DNA of 6,087 nucleotides. Origin: Actinomycetota bacterium. Lineage in GTDB: Bacteria > Actinomycetota > Actinomycetes > JACCUZ01. A program made the translations under genes and the position numbers. The notes beneath the pieces are model-generated. The model saw nothing but the letters and a program-made list of their open reading frames with translations. It was not told the DNA's origin and searched no databases. Each line of letters starts with the position of its first letter. The stretch's first letter is position 1. The stretch spans positions 1 through 6,087 of the forward strand of contig JAVEDG010000130.1 in assembly GCA_030841245.1 (NCBI GenBank), given 5' to 3'. This document shows positions 1-6,087 of this stretch, in pieces.

Positions 1-1
1 C

Positions 2-325
2 GGGATCGACGCGGGCGAGGGATATCGAGGTGCGACCCGCTTCGGGGTGACTGCCGAGGAGGAGGGGCGCGGCGAGTCCCTCGACCAGCTGCTCGCCGAG
101 GAGGAGCCGGACGCGGCGGACGACGACACGTGGAGCGACGAGGAGCAGCCCAGCGACGACGACCGCGAGCCGCTCGCCCGCGCCGGCCGCCTCGTCGCTC
201 CGGACCAGGGTGCCAGTGGTGACGACGAGGCCGACTCGTTCGCGCTCGACGTCGGCGTGGACGGGGCGGGCGCCAGCGCCGAGGAGGCCGCGGTCCACCT
301 GACGGACGACCCGCCCTACGAGTGA
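2..325 (+). CDS. DUF5709 family protein, 3' portion (5' end outside window)
   Basis: This is a small acidic protein of unknown function; no reaction can be assigned. The frame is open from base 2 to the TGA at 323-325, giving 107 visible residues. An in-frame GTG at 47 exists, but residues before it (GYRGATRFGVTAEEE) already match what I recall of DUF5709 proteins, so the gene almost certainly starts upstream of the window. Recognisable family features are the GESLDQLLAEEEPD segment, the RAGRLVAPDQGA segment near the middle and the GASAEEAAVHL segment near the C-terminus. About one third of the visible residues are Asp or Glu and there is no Lys or Cys. There is no membrane segment, so it is probably a soluble cytoplasmic protein, partly disordered. 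The next gene on the same strand begins about 200 bases later, after a possible terminator hairpin, so co-transcription is not implied. The family call rests on motif memory, not a search. Confidence 0.8.
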   Translation, partial: GIDAGEGYRGATRFGVTAEEEGRGESLDQLLAEEEPDAADDDTWSDEEQPSDDDREPLARAGRLVAPDQGASGDDEADSFALDVGVDGAGASAEEAAVHLTDDPPYE

Positions 326-359
326 CCGCGCGCGCTCCCGTAGTGCCTCGGCACCATCG

Positions 360-377
360 CCGGTGTCCACGCACCGG
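360..377 (+). terminator. Candidate terminator hairpin after the DUF5709 gene
   Basis: A perfect 6-bp inverted repeat, CCGGTG (360-365) and CACCGG (372-377), with a 6-base loop, lies 35 bases after the DUF5709 stop. A smaller self-complementary stretch, GTGCCTCGGCAC (343-354), precedes it. There is no clear T-tract; the following bases are only mildly T-rich (ACGTTCGTTGTG). Terminators without U-tracts are plausible in high-GC actinobacteria, but a chance GC-rich palindrome is also possible. Confidence 0.3.
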
Positions 378-384
378 ACGTTCG

Positions 385-409
385 TTGTGCATCCGGACAT
401 TGTGCGGAC
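385..409. promoter_or_regulatory. Spaced direct repeat TTGTGC(n)GGAC, possible operator
   Basis: TTGTGC occurs at 385-390 and again at 400-405, exactly 15 bases apart. GGAC follows the first copy at 394-397 and the second at 406-409. The repeat sits about 115 bases before the histidine kinase start, in the only intergenic gap of the window, where a promoter or operator would be expected. I could not find a convincing -10 element at normal spacing from either TTGTGC, so I do not call a sigma-70-type promoter. The repeat is short enough to be chance. Confidence 0.2.
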
Positions 410-488
410 CCGTGCGGCTACCGCAGACTCGGAGCAGCTCCTGACTCTTCCCAGACACCCGAACGCCCGGCGGGTCCCCCCGGCGACC

Positions 489-502
489 TCCCCCTCGGGG
501 GA
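489..502 (+). other. Short hairpin just upstream of the histidine kinase ribosome binding site
   Basis: TCCCC (489-493) pairs with GGGGA (498-502) around a CTCG loop. The stem ends 7 bases before the AAAGGA at 510-515. Its place in the presumed leader could influence ribosome loading, but it has no T-tract and no alternative pairing that I can demonstrate, so no attenuator or riboswitch is claimed. Confidence 0.22.
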
Positions 503-509
503 CCAGCCG

Positions 510-515
510 AAAGGA
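510..515 (+). promoter_or_regulatory. Shine-Dalgarno-like AAAGGA that decides the kinase start
   Basis: AAAGGA ends 8 bases before the GTG at 524, a normal spacing. It directly abuts and overlaps the upstream in-frame ATG at 515, which leaves no room for that ATG to use it. No other purine-rich match is seen just upstream of 515. This favours GTG 524 over ATG 515. Confidence 0.5.
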
Positions 516-523
516 TGGACGCG

Positions 524-2086
524 GTGACGAGCCACGGCCCGCCCGGCTGGGATGCCGTCGTCGATGCGGCGACGGACTTCATCGTCGCCTACGACACCTC
601 GTTGCGGATCACCAACGCCAACCGCGCCGCGGCGACGAGGTCCGGGCGGTCCGCCGACGAGCTGGTCGGCATGAGCTGCTTGGCCGCCTTCCCCTTCGGC
701 CCGGACGAGGCATTCGTCCGGGGCCTGCTCGAACGGACGCTGCTCGGGGAACCGGTGTGGCTCGACTACACCCCGACGAGCCCCGAGTGGAGGTTCACGC
801 TCGCTGTCCGTGGCTTCCCGATCGAGAACGCCGAGGGTCGAGTGGTCGGTGGCGCGGTCATCGGCCGCGATGTGACGGCGGAACGACAGGCCACCGAGCA
901 GCGTCTCGAGCTCGAGCGCGAGGTCGAGCACGAGCGGCGGCTCGAGAGCCTCAGCAAGCTGGCGGGCGGCATCGCGCACGACTTCAACAACCTGCTGGCC
1001 GCCATGAACCTGACCGCCGAGATGTTGGTGGCGGCACTCCCCGAGGGCAGCGCGGAGCAGGCCCAGGCGACTCGCATCATCGAGGTGGGCCGGCGGGCGA
1101 CCGAGCTGACGGCACAGCTGACGGTCTTCGCCAGGCAGGAGGCGCCGCTGCGGCGTCGGATCGACGTCAACGACGTGATCAGGCAAGCCGACGCGCTGCT
1201 CGCTCGCACTCTTGGAGAGCACATCGATCGCCGACTCGACCTCGCCGACGTCCCGTGCATGGTCGACGCCGACCCGGCCCTGCTGCAGCAGGTCGTGGTG
1301 AACCTGGCAGCCAACGCCCGCGACGCCATGCCGGACGGCGGGGTCGTGAGTGTCTCCACCGAGATCACCGACATGGGGGACACCGACCACGAGCTCTTCC
1401 GCACCAGAGCCATCGGCCCCCACGTCGTGCTCTCGGTCACCGACCAGGGGTCCGGGATGGACGAGCAGACGCGGCGACAGGCCTTCGAACCGTTCTTCAG
1501 CACCAAGGCGGTCGGCAAGGGCACCGGACTGGGCCTTGCCACTGTCTTCGGCGTGGCGCGACAGGCCGGTGGCGGAGTCTGGATCTACTCCGAGATGGGC
1601 CGGGGCACCATCGTCAAGCTCGCGCTCCCCTTTGTCTCGACGCACGGGGTCGCTGCCCAGCAGGGTGCTCCGGCCAGCTCGGGCGTGACAGGATCGCAAG
1701 AGCTCGTGCTGCTCGTCGAGGACGAGGACGCCCTGCGCGAGGTCGGCACCAGACTGCTGCACCGGGCCGGTTACCGGGTCGAGTCGTTCGCAGACGGCCA
1801 GTCGTTGCTGGACGCGCTGCCCTCCATCGATGGGCCGGTCGTGCTGCTCACCGACGTCGTGCTTCCCGGCATGTCCGGCCCCGAGCTGGCGCGACAGGTC
1901 CGCCAGGCGTTCCCGCATCTGCAGATCGTCTTCATGTCCGGCTACACGGCGGGTCTGTTCGCTGACAGCCCGGCCGAGGGAGAGCTGATCTCCAAGCCGT
2001 TCTCGGCGGCCACCCTGGCGGATGCCGTACGCCGGGCGGTGGACGTGTCGAAGGGTCCACCGGCCGAGCAGACCGACTCGCTCTAA
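524..2086 (+). CDS. PAS-containing hybrid sensor histidine kinase with C-terminal receiver domain
   Basis: This is a cytoplasmic sensor kinase that should autophosphorylate on His and pass the phosphate to its own receiver Asp. Numbered from GTG 524 (520 residues), it has: a PAS domain at about 9-122, ending in the usual GRDVTAER linker; a charged coiled coil at about 118-147; HisKA with the H-box GGIAHDFNN and phospho-acceptor His152; and HATPase_c at about 250-370 with N-box NLAANARDAM (Asn260), G1 box DQGSGM (Asp307), F-box FEPFFSTK and G2 box GKGTGLGL. The receiver spans about 394-510 with acidic pair Glu399/Asp400, phospho-acceptor Asp444, switch Ser472 and Lys491, so all key residues are present. 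The HDFNN H-box places it in the HPK4-like group. There are no membrane helices, and the PAS lacks a LOV-type cysteine motif; the signal is unknown. No HPt domain or partner regulator is visible. The ATG at 515 would add three residues but fits the ribosome binding site poorly. Confidence 0.93.
   Translation: MTSHGPPGWDAVVDAATDFIVAYDTSLRITNANRAAATRSGRSADELVGMSCLAAFPFGPDEAFVRGLLERTLLGEPVWLDYTPTSPEWRFTLAVRGFPIENAEGRVVGGAVIGRDVTAERQATEQRLELEREVEHERRLESLSKLAGGIAHDFNNLLAAMNLTAEMLVAALPEGSAEQAQATRIIEVGRRATELTAQLTVFARQEAPLRRRIDVNDVIRQADALLARTLGEHIDRRLDLADVPCMVDADPALLQQVVVNLAANARDAMPDGGVVSVSTEITDMGDTDHELFRTRAIGPHVVLSVTDQGSGMDEQTRRQAFEPFFSTKAVGKGTGLGLATVFGVARQAGGGVWIYSEMGRGTIVKLALPFVSTHGVAAQQGAPASSGVTGSQELVLLVEDEDALREVGTRLLHRAGYRVESFADGQSLLDALPSIDGPVVLLTDVVLPGMSGPELARQVRQAFPHLQIVFMSGYTAGLFADSPAEGELISKPFSAATLADAVRRAVDVSKGPPAEQTDSL
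2083..2086. other. Convergent stop-codon overlap (CTAA)
   Basis: The kinase ends in TAA at 2084-2086 on the + strand and the transporter ends in TAG at 2083-2085 on the - strand. The two convergent coding regions therefore overlap within four bases, and any terminator for either transcript must lie inside the other gene. Confidence 0.9.
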
Positions 2087-3360
2087 GGCTGGCTCGCGGC
2101 GTACACCCGGGTGGCCGAACGCCTGATGGCCCCGTGCGGCCACGACCGGTAGACCAGCCCGATGACCGCCATGCCCAGAGCTGCAGCAGCGGTCAGCGAG
2201 AACGCCGGCGTGGTCGCGTCGGCGACCACGCCGACCAGCAGGTAGGTCGCGGCCGTGGAGACGCTGAAGCCCGCCGCCGCGAGGCCGCTCACCCTCCCGC
2301 GGAACTCCATCGGCGTGACCAGCTGCACGGTGGCCATCAACGGAATCATGAACCCCTGGGCGAGCCCGCTCACGAACCACAGCGCCATCGCGACGGGCCA
2401 CGGCGGCGCGACACAGGTGAGCAGCAGCGGCACGCAGGTCGCGACGGCCAGCGGCACGATCGCGTTGACCTGCTGCATCGGGGTCAGCCGAGCGACGAGC
2501 AGCGCGCCGACCGTGGCGCCGGCGGGGAGGCTGGCCATCAGCGCGGCCCCGATGGCAGGTCCGGCCCCGTCCGCCTTGGCGTAGGCGAGGGCGACCGCCT
2601 CCGGTGAGGTCAACAGGATCGCGGCGCCGCAGCCGAGCCCGATCATCGCCCGCAACGCGGGGTCGTCCGCGACCACCCGCCAGCCGGCCCGGAAGTCCGC
2701 CCAGAGTGTCGTGGCCGGGGCGCTCGGCGAGCGCGGTGCCGGCCGCCAACGCAGCGTCATGGCGACGATGACGAACGAGATGCCGTAGGTCACAGCGTCG
2801 AGGAAGAGGGCGCCCCGCTCCCCGACCGCGTAGATGATCGCCGCTCCCAGCATCAGCGCGATGAACTGGTCGACCTGGAACAGCATCCGCATCAGGTTCG
2901 CGCCGGCGAGGTACTCGCGCGGCTCGGTGAGGATGTCCGGCAGGATCGAGGCCCGCGCCGCCTCGAACGGCGCGAGGAAGCTCTCGGTCAGCAGGAGCAG
3001 GAACAGCAGCACCCAGATCGAGGTCGACGGGACAGCCAGCAGCGCGAGCAGCGACACGATGACCAAACGGGCGAGGTCGCAGCCGAGCAGGATGACCTTG
3101 CGAGGCAGCCGGTCCGCGAGCCCACCGAGCAGGGCCGAGCCGAACACCGCCGGCAGAAAGCTGACGACGAACGCCAGGACGGACAACAGCGCGCTGTCGG
3201 TCCGCACGAGCACCAGAGCCGCCAGCGCGACACGCGCGATCTGGTCGCCCCAGTCGCTGGTCGCCTTGGCGACGGCCAGGCCGCGGAACTCGGGGTTGCG
3301 CAGTGCGTCGCGATACCGCCCAGGCCGGTCCGGCCCACGGCGTCCCGCGAGATCCGTCAC
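2083..3360 (-). CDS. Major facilitator superfamily transporter (MFS_3/EntS-like exporter type)
   Basis: This is an inner-membrane secondary transporter of 425 residues, the usual size for a 12-helix MFS protein. The hydrophobic profile gives about twelve segments, roughly at 27-52, 56-80, 88-110, 114-131, 160-179, 184-203, 236-260, 267-290, 298-318, 321-341, 355-380 and 385-404. A longer polar loop at about 204-235 separates the two six-helix halves. The MFS motif A appears as GGLADRLPRKVIL at 79-91, between helices 2 and 3. A TPMEFRGRVSGL segment at 349-360 resembles the P..RGRV motif of the MFS_3/EntS-like exporters, so proton-driven efflux is the best guess; the substrate cannot be read from sequence. 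The GTG start overlaps the glnE stop as GTGA. A weak GGGG at 3371-3374 is the only Shine-Dalgarno candidate, so translation is probably coupled to glnE. The N-terminus is Arg-rich and has no signal peptide. A link to nitrogen metabolism is not shown. Confidence 0.9.
   Translation of the reverse strand: MTDLAGRRGPDRPGRYRDALRNPEFRGLAVAKATSDWGDQIARVALAALVLVRTDSALLSVLAFVVSFLPAVFGSALLGGLADRLPRKVILLGCDLARLVIVSLLALLAVPSTSIWVLLFLLLLTESFLAPFEAARASILPDILTEPREYLAGANLMRMLFQVDQFIALMLGAAIIYAVGERGALFLDAVTYGISFVIVAMTLRWRPAPRSPSAPATTLWADFRAGWRVVADDPALRAMIGLGCGAAILLTSPEAVALAYAKADGAGPAIGAALMASLPAGATVGALLVARLTPMQQVNAIVPLAVATCVPLLLTCVAPPWPVAMALWFVSGLAQGFMIPLMATVQLVTPMEFRGRVSGLAAAGFSVSTAATYLLVGVVADATTPAFSLTAAAALGMAVIGLVYRSWPHGAIRRSATRVYAASQP
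3357..3360 (-). promoter_or_regulatory. GTGA start/stop overlap coupling glnE to the MFS gene
   Basis: On the - strand the bases read GTGA. GTG (3360-3358) starts the transporter and TGA (3359-3357) ends glnE. This layout is typical of termination-reinitiation coupling. It also implies one shared mRNA, since no non-coding base separates the genes. Confidence 0.8.
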
Positions 3361-6086
3361 TGGTAGAACACCCCGTCCACGACCGTTCTGGCCCGGCGCG
3401 TCACCCGTCGGTAGTCGTCGAGCAACGCACCCGCTGCGCCCGGAGGGTAGCCGAGGACCTGGGCCACACCGGACAACTCCCGGACATCCGCGGGCAGAGA
3501 GTCACCTGGTCGGCCGCGCACGAGCAGCATGGCGTTGCGCACCCGGCTCGCAGTGCGCCAGGCCTGCGCCAACCGGGCCGCGTCCGGGGCGCTCAGCAGC
3601 CCGGCGTCGCGTGCGGCCTCCAGCGCGGGCAGCGTGCGCGTGGTGCGCAGCCCGTCGACCTGGTGAGCATGACGCAGCTGCAGGAGCTGCACGGTCCACT
3701 CGACGTCGGAGAGACCGCCAGGGCCGAGCTTGGTGTGACGGGCCGGGTCGGCGCCGCGCGGCAGCCGTTCCGCTTCGATGCGAGCCTTGATCCGCCGGAT
3801 CTCGCGGACGTCCGCCTCGCCGATGCCGCCAGCGGGGTAGCGCAGCGGGTCGACGACGGCCATGAACTGCTCGCGCAGCTCCGCGTCGCCGGCGACGGCG
3901 TCGGCCCGCAGCAGGGCCTGGCTCTCCCAGACCTTGGACCAGCGTTCGTAGTAGGCCCGGTAGGACTCGACCGTCCGGATCAGCGGGCCCTGCCGTCCCT
4001 CGGGGCGCAGGTCCGCGTCGACCGCGAGGGCCGGCTCGGCACCGGGTACGGCGAGCAGCCGGCGCAGCTCGCCGACGACTGCCTGCGCGGCCTCCGTCGC
4101 CTCACGCTCGTCGGCGCCCTCGACCGGGTCGTGCACGAACAGCACGTCGGCGTCGCTGGTGTAACCGAGCTCACGCCCGCCGAACCGGCCCATCGCGATG
4201 ACCGCGATCCGAGTCGGCAGCTCGCCACCGCGGGCCGCGGCCTCGGCCCGCGACACGACGTCCAGCGCCGCCTGCACGGTGACCGCTGCCACGTCGGTCA
4301 GGGCGTCCTCGACCTCCTCGACACTCATCACGCCGAGCAGGTCGGCGGCCGCGACCCGGAACAGCTCCCGGCGGCGCAGGGCCCTCGCCAGCATCACCGC
4401 CTGGGCCGCGTCGCCCTGACGGCCGACCGCCGCGGTGACCTCCGCGGCCAGCGAACCCGGCGGCCGGGGTCGCAGCTGCTCGTCGTCCGCGAGCAGCCGG
4501 ACCGACTCCGGGGCCCGTTCGAGGAGCTCCACGGCGTACCGGCTGCTCGCGAGCAGCTGGGCCAGTCGCTCCGCCACGGCACCCTCGTCGCGAAGCAGCC
4601 GCAGGTACCAGTGGGTGGAGCCCAGCGCGTCGCTGACCCGCCGGAAGGCGAGCAGACCGCCGTCGGGGTCGGGCGCGTCCGCGAACCAGCCGAGCATCAC
4701 CGGGAGCAGCGTGCGCTGAATGGCGGCGCGCCGGCTGACGCCGGTGGTGAGTGCCTCGAGGTGGCGCAGCGCGCCGGGCGGGTCGACGTAGCCGAGGGCC
4801 TCGAGCCGGGAACGGGCTGCGTCCGGCGTGAGCCTCGCCTCCGTGGGCCCCAGCCGGGCGACCGAGGCCAGCAGCGGTCGGTAGAAGAGCTTCTCGTGCA
4901 GCCGTCGCACCTCCCGGGCATGGCGGCGCCACTGCGCCTGCAGCTCCTCGACCGGTGAGCTGCGCAGCCCGATCGAGCGACCGATGCGACGCAGCTCGGT
5001 CTCGTCCTCAGGCATCACATGCGTACGCCGGAGACGGTGCAGCTGCAGCCGGTGCTCCACGGTGCGCAGGAAGCGGTAAGCGCGGTCCAGCTCGGCCGCG
5101 TCGTCACGTCCGACGTAGCCGTACGTCGAGAGCGCCTCGAGCGCCCCCAGCGTGTTGGGGCTGCGCAGTCGTTCGTCGGTGCGACCGTGCACCAGCTGCA
5201 GCAGCTGCACGCAGAACTCGACGTCCCGGAGCCCACCGGGGCCGAGCTTGAGCTCACGGTGGCTCGCGGCCGCGGGCAGCGTTGCCTCCACCCGGCGGCG
5301 CATCTCCTGCACCTCGGTGACGAAGTCCGGTCGCTCGGCCGCGGCCCACACAAGGGGTGCCAGTGCCTCCACGTAGCGCCGGCCGAGCTCGGCATCGCCA
5401 GCCACGGGCCGGGCCTTGAGCAGGGCCTGGAACTCCCATGTCTTGGCCCATCGCTCGTAGTAGGCCAGGTGGCTGGCCAGGGTTCGCACCAGCGGGCCGG
5501 CCTTGCCCTCGGGTCGCAGTGCCGCGTCGACCGGCCAGATCGTGCCCTCCGCCGTGGTCGCCGAGCAGGCGCGCATCATCGTGACGGCCAAGGCGTTCGC
5601 CGTGCGCAACGCGTCCGCCTCGGCTGCCGCGTCGCCGCCCTGCGCCGCCTCGGCCACGAAGATGACGTCCACGTCGCTGACGTAGTTGAGCTCGTGACCC
5701 CCGCACTTGCCCATGGCGATGACCGCGAGCCGGCACGGCGGTGAGCCGCCCGGCAGGCCGGCGCGAGCGACGGCCAGCGCCGCCTCGAGCGTCGCGGCGG
5801 CCAGGTCTGCGAGCTCTGCCGCGACGTCGCCGACCGAGACCGCGCCGGTCAGGTCACGGGCAGCCAGCCCGAGCAACGCACCGCGGTAGGCGACCCGGAG
5901 CGAGTCGAGGGCCCCGCTCCCGACATCGGTCGCGCGTGGCTCCGCGGCCTCCGGGTCGGCACCGACGGCAGCGAGCAGCGCGCGCCGCAGCCCGAACGCG
6001 GAGGGGCGTGACCCGTCGGCCAGGTGGAGCAGCCGCCACTGGCCGGGGTGCCGGCGCAGGTGCTCGGCAAGTGCGGCACTGGCGCC
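3357..6086 (-). CDS. glnE: Bifunctional glutamine synthetase adenylyltransferase/adenylyl-removing enzyme GlnE, 5' end outside window
   Basis: GlnE attaches AMP to a Tyr of glutamine synthetase I to lower its activity when nitrogen is plentiful, and removes it when nitrogen is scarce. The frame runs from the right edge to the TGA at 3357-3359, giving 909 visible residues; family members are usually about 950-1,000 or more, so roughly 50-110 N-terminal residues are missing. A TTG at 5876 is in frame but lies well inside conserved sequence and is not the start. The N-terminal adenylyl-removing half shows GKCGGHELNYVSDVD at visible residues 126-140 (Asp138, Asp140), then VDAALRPEGK (Asp187) and KLGPGGLRDVE at 280-290. 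The C-terminal adenylyltransferase half repeats these: GRFGGRELGYTSDAD at 633-647 (Asp645, Asp647), VDADLRPEGR (Asp690, Asp692) and KLGPGGLSDVE at 786-796. Metal-binding aspartates are present in both halves, so both activities are probably intact. The promoter and any neighbouring glnA lie outside the window. Confidence 0.96.
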   Translation of the reverse strand, partial: GASAALAEHLRRHPGQWRLLHLADGSRPSAFGLRRALLAAVGADPEAAEPRATDVGSGALDSLRVAYRGALLGLAARDLTGAVSVGDVAAELADLAAATLEAALAVARAGLPGGSPPCRLAVIAMGKCGGHELNYVSDVDVIFVAEAAQGGDAAAEADALRTANALAVTMMRACSATTAEGTIWPVDAALRPEGKAGPLVRTLASHLAYYERWAKTWEFQALLKARPVAGDAELGRRYVEALAPLVWAAAERPDFVTEVQEMRRRVEATLPAAASHRELKLGPGGLRDVEFCVQLLQLVHGRTDERLRSPNTLGALEALSTYGYVGRDDAAELDRAYRFLRTVEHRLQLHRLRRTHVMPEDETELRRIGRSIGLRSSPVEELQAQWRRHAREVRRLHEKLFYRPLLASVARLGPTEARLTPDAARSRLEALGYVDPPGALRHLEALTTGVSRRAAIQRTLLPVMLGWFADAPDPDGGLLAFRRVSDALGSTHWYLRLLRDEGAVAERLAQLLASSRYAVELLERAPESVRLLADDEQLRPRPPGSLAAEVTAAVGRQGDAAQAVMLARALRRRELFRVAAADLLGVMSVEEVEDALTDVAAVTVQAALDVVSRAEAAARGGELPTRIAVIAMGRFGGRELGYTSDADVLFVHDPVEGADEREATEAAQAVVGELRRLLAVPGAEPALAVDADLRPEGRQGPLIRTVESYRAYYERWSKVWESQALLRADAVAGDAELREQFMAVVDPLRYPAGGIGEADVREIRRIKARIEAERLPRGADPARHTKLGPGGLSDVEWTVQLLQLRHAHQVDGLRTTRTLPALEAARDAGLLSAPDAARLAQAWRTASRVRNAMLLVRGRPGDSLPADVRELSGVAQVLGYPPGAAGALLDDYRRVTRRARTVVDGVFYQ
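3911..3957 (-). repeat. Intragenic paralogous repeat of glnE, C-terminal copy
   Basis: These 47 bases match 5420-5466 at 39 of 47 positions without gaps. They encode YYERWSKVWESQALL in the adenylyltransferase half, against YYERWAKTWEFQALL in the adenylyl-removing half. This reflects the known ancient duplication of the two GlnE nucleotidyltransferase domains. It is not a mobile repeat. Confidence 0.7.
5420..5466 (-). repeat. Intragenic paralogous repeat of glnE, N-terminal copy
   Basis: This is the partner of 3911-3957, with 39 of 47 identical bases. It lies in the adenylyl-removing half, just after the VDAALRPEGK motif in protein order. The protein constraint on YYERW..W..QALL, together with shared codon bias, explains the DNA similarity. 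Confidence 0.7.
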
Positions 6087-6087
6087 G

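Noticed and set aside
47..325. GTG at 47 as the true start of the DUF5709 gene
   Set aside because: The frame is open to the left edge and the residues before the GTG look like family sequence. No good Shine-Dalgarno sequence precedes it.
400..424. Possible sigma-70-type promoter using TTGTGC as -35
   Set aside because: No TANNNT-like hexamer lies 16-18 bases downstream of either TTGTGC. The nearest TA-containing hexamer (TACCGC, 419-424) is only 13 bases away and a poor match.
905..946. Three CTCGAG hexamers (905-910, 911-916, 941-946) in a GAG/CTC-rich stretch
   Set aside because: They encode the Leu-Glu-Arg-rich coiled coil between PAS and HisKA. Codon bias for Leu-Glu explains the repetition, so no regulatory meaning is needed.
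766..1542. 258-codon - strand frame opposite the kinase
   Set aside because: The translation is Ser/Arg-rich without a domain and lies wholly antisense to conserved HisKA/HATPase coding sequence. It is best explained as a shadow.
757..1965. 402-codon + strand frame inside the kinase gene
   Set aside because: It is in another frame of a clear kinase gene whose motifs are complete. The translation is Arg/Gly-rich low-complexity sequence, typical of a GC-bias shadow.
2111..2143. 7-bp inverted repeat GTGGCCG/CGGCCAC with a 19-base loop, 24 bases after the kinase stop
   Set aside because: I considered it as a terminator for the kinase transcript. The loop is long, there is no T-tract, and it lies in coding sequence of the transporter where GC-rich palindromes arise easily.
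2834..3790. 318-codon + strand frame across the glnE-MFS junction
   Set aside because: It is antisense to two well-supported genes, and its product is Arg/Pro/Ser-rich without recognisable motifs.

Overview
The window is GC-rich, with strong G/C preference at third codon positions and GTG starts. It carries a DUF5709 family protein, a family I know essentially from Actinobacteria, and an actinobacterial-style GlnE. I read it as chromosomal DNA from an actinomycete. The genus cannot be settled from this sequence; Pseudonocardiales-, Geodermatophilales- or Frankiales-like lineages would all fit. No mobile element, tRNA, rRNA, CRISPR array or sign of recent transfer was seen.

Layout, left to right. 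(1) The 3' part of a small, very acidic DUF5709 gene on the + strand, cut by the left edge. (2) A gap of about 200 bases with a candidate terminator hairpin, a short spaced direct repeat, a second hairpin and a Shine-Dalgarno-like sequence. (3) A soluble hybrid sensor histidine kinase on the + strand, ordered PAS, coiled coil, HisKA, HATPase_c, receiver. (4) Convergent to it, and sharing its last 4 bases, a 12-helix major facilitator transporter on the - strand. (5) Upstream of that transporter on the - strand, glnE, the bifunctional glutamine synthetase adenylyltransferase/adenylyl-removing enzyme. It is open to the right edge, so its N-terminus is missing. The glnE stop and the transporter start overlap as GTGA.

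How the genes relate. The glnE-MFS pair is arranged as one translationally coupled unit, but nothing in the transporter sequence ties it to nitrogen metabolism. The histidine kinase is a separate + strand unit with no partner response regulator or HPt protein in view. Coding density is very high: from 524 to 6086 there is no non-coding base.

I did not find a previously undescribed system. The main points for a second look are the isolated hybrid kinase and its start codon, the two 4-base gene overlaps, and the small unexplained signals in the only intergenic gap.
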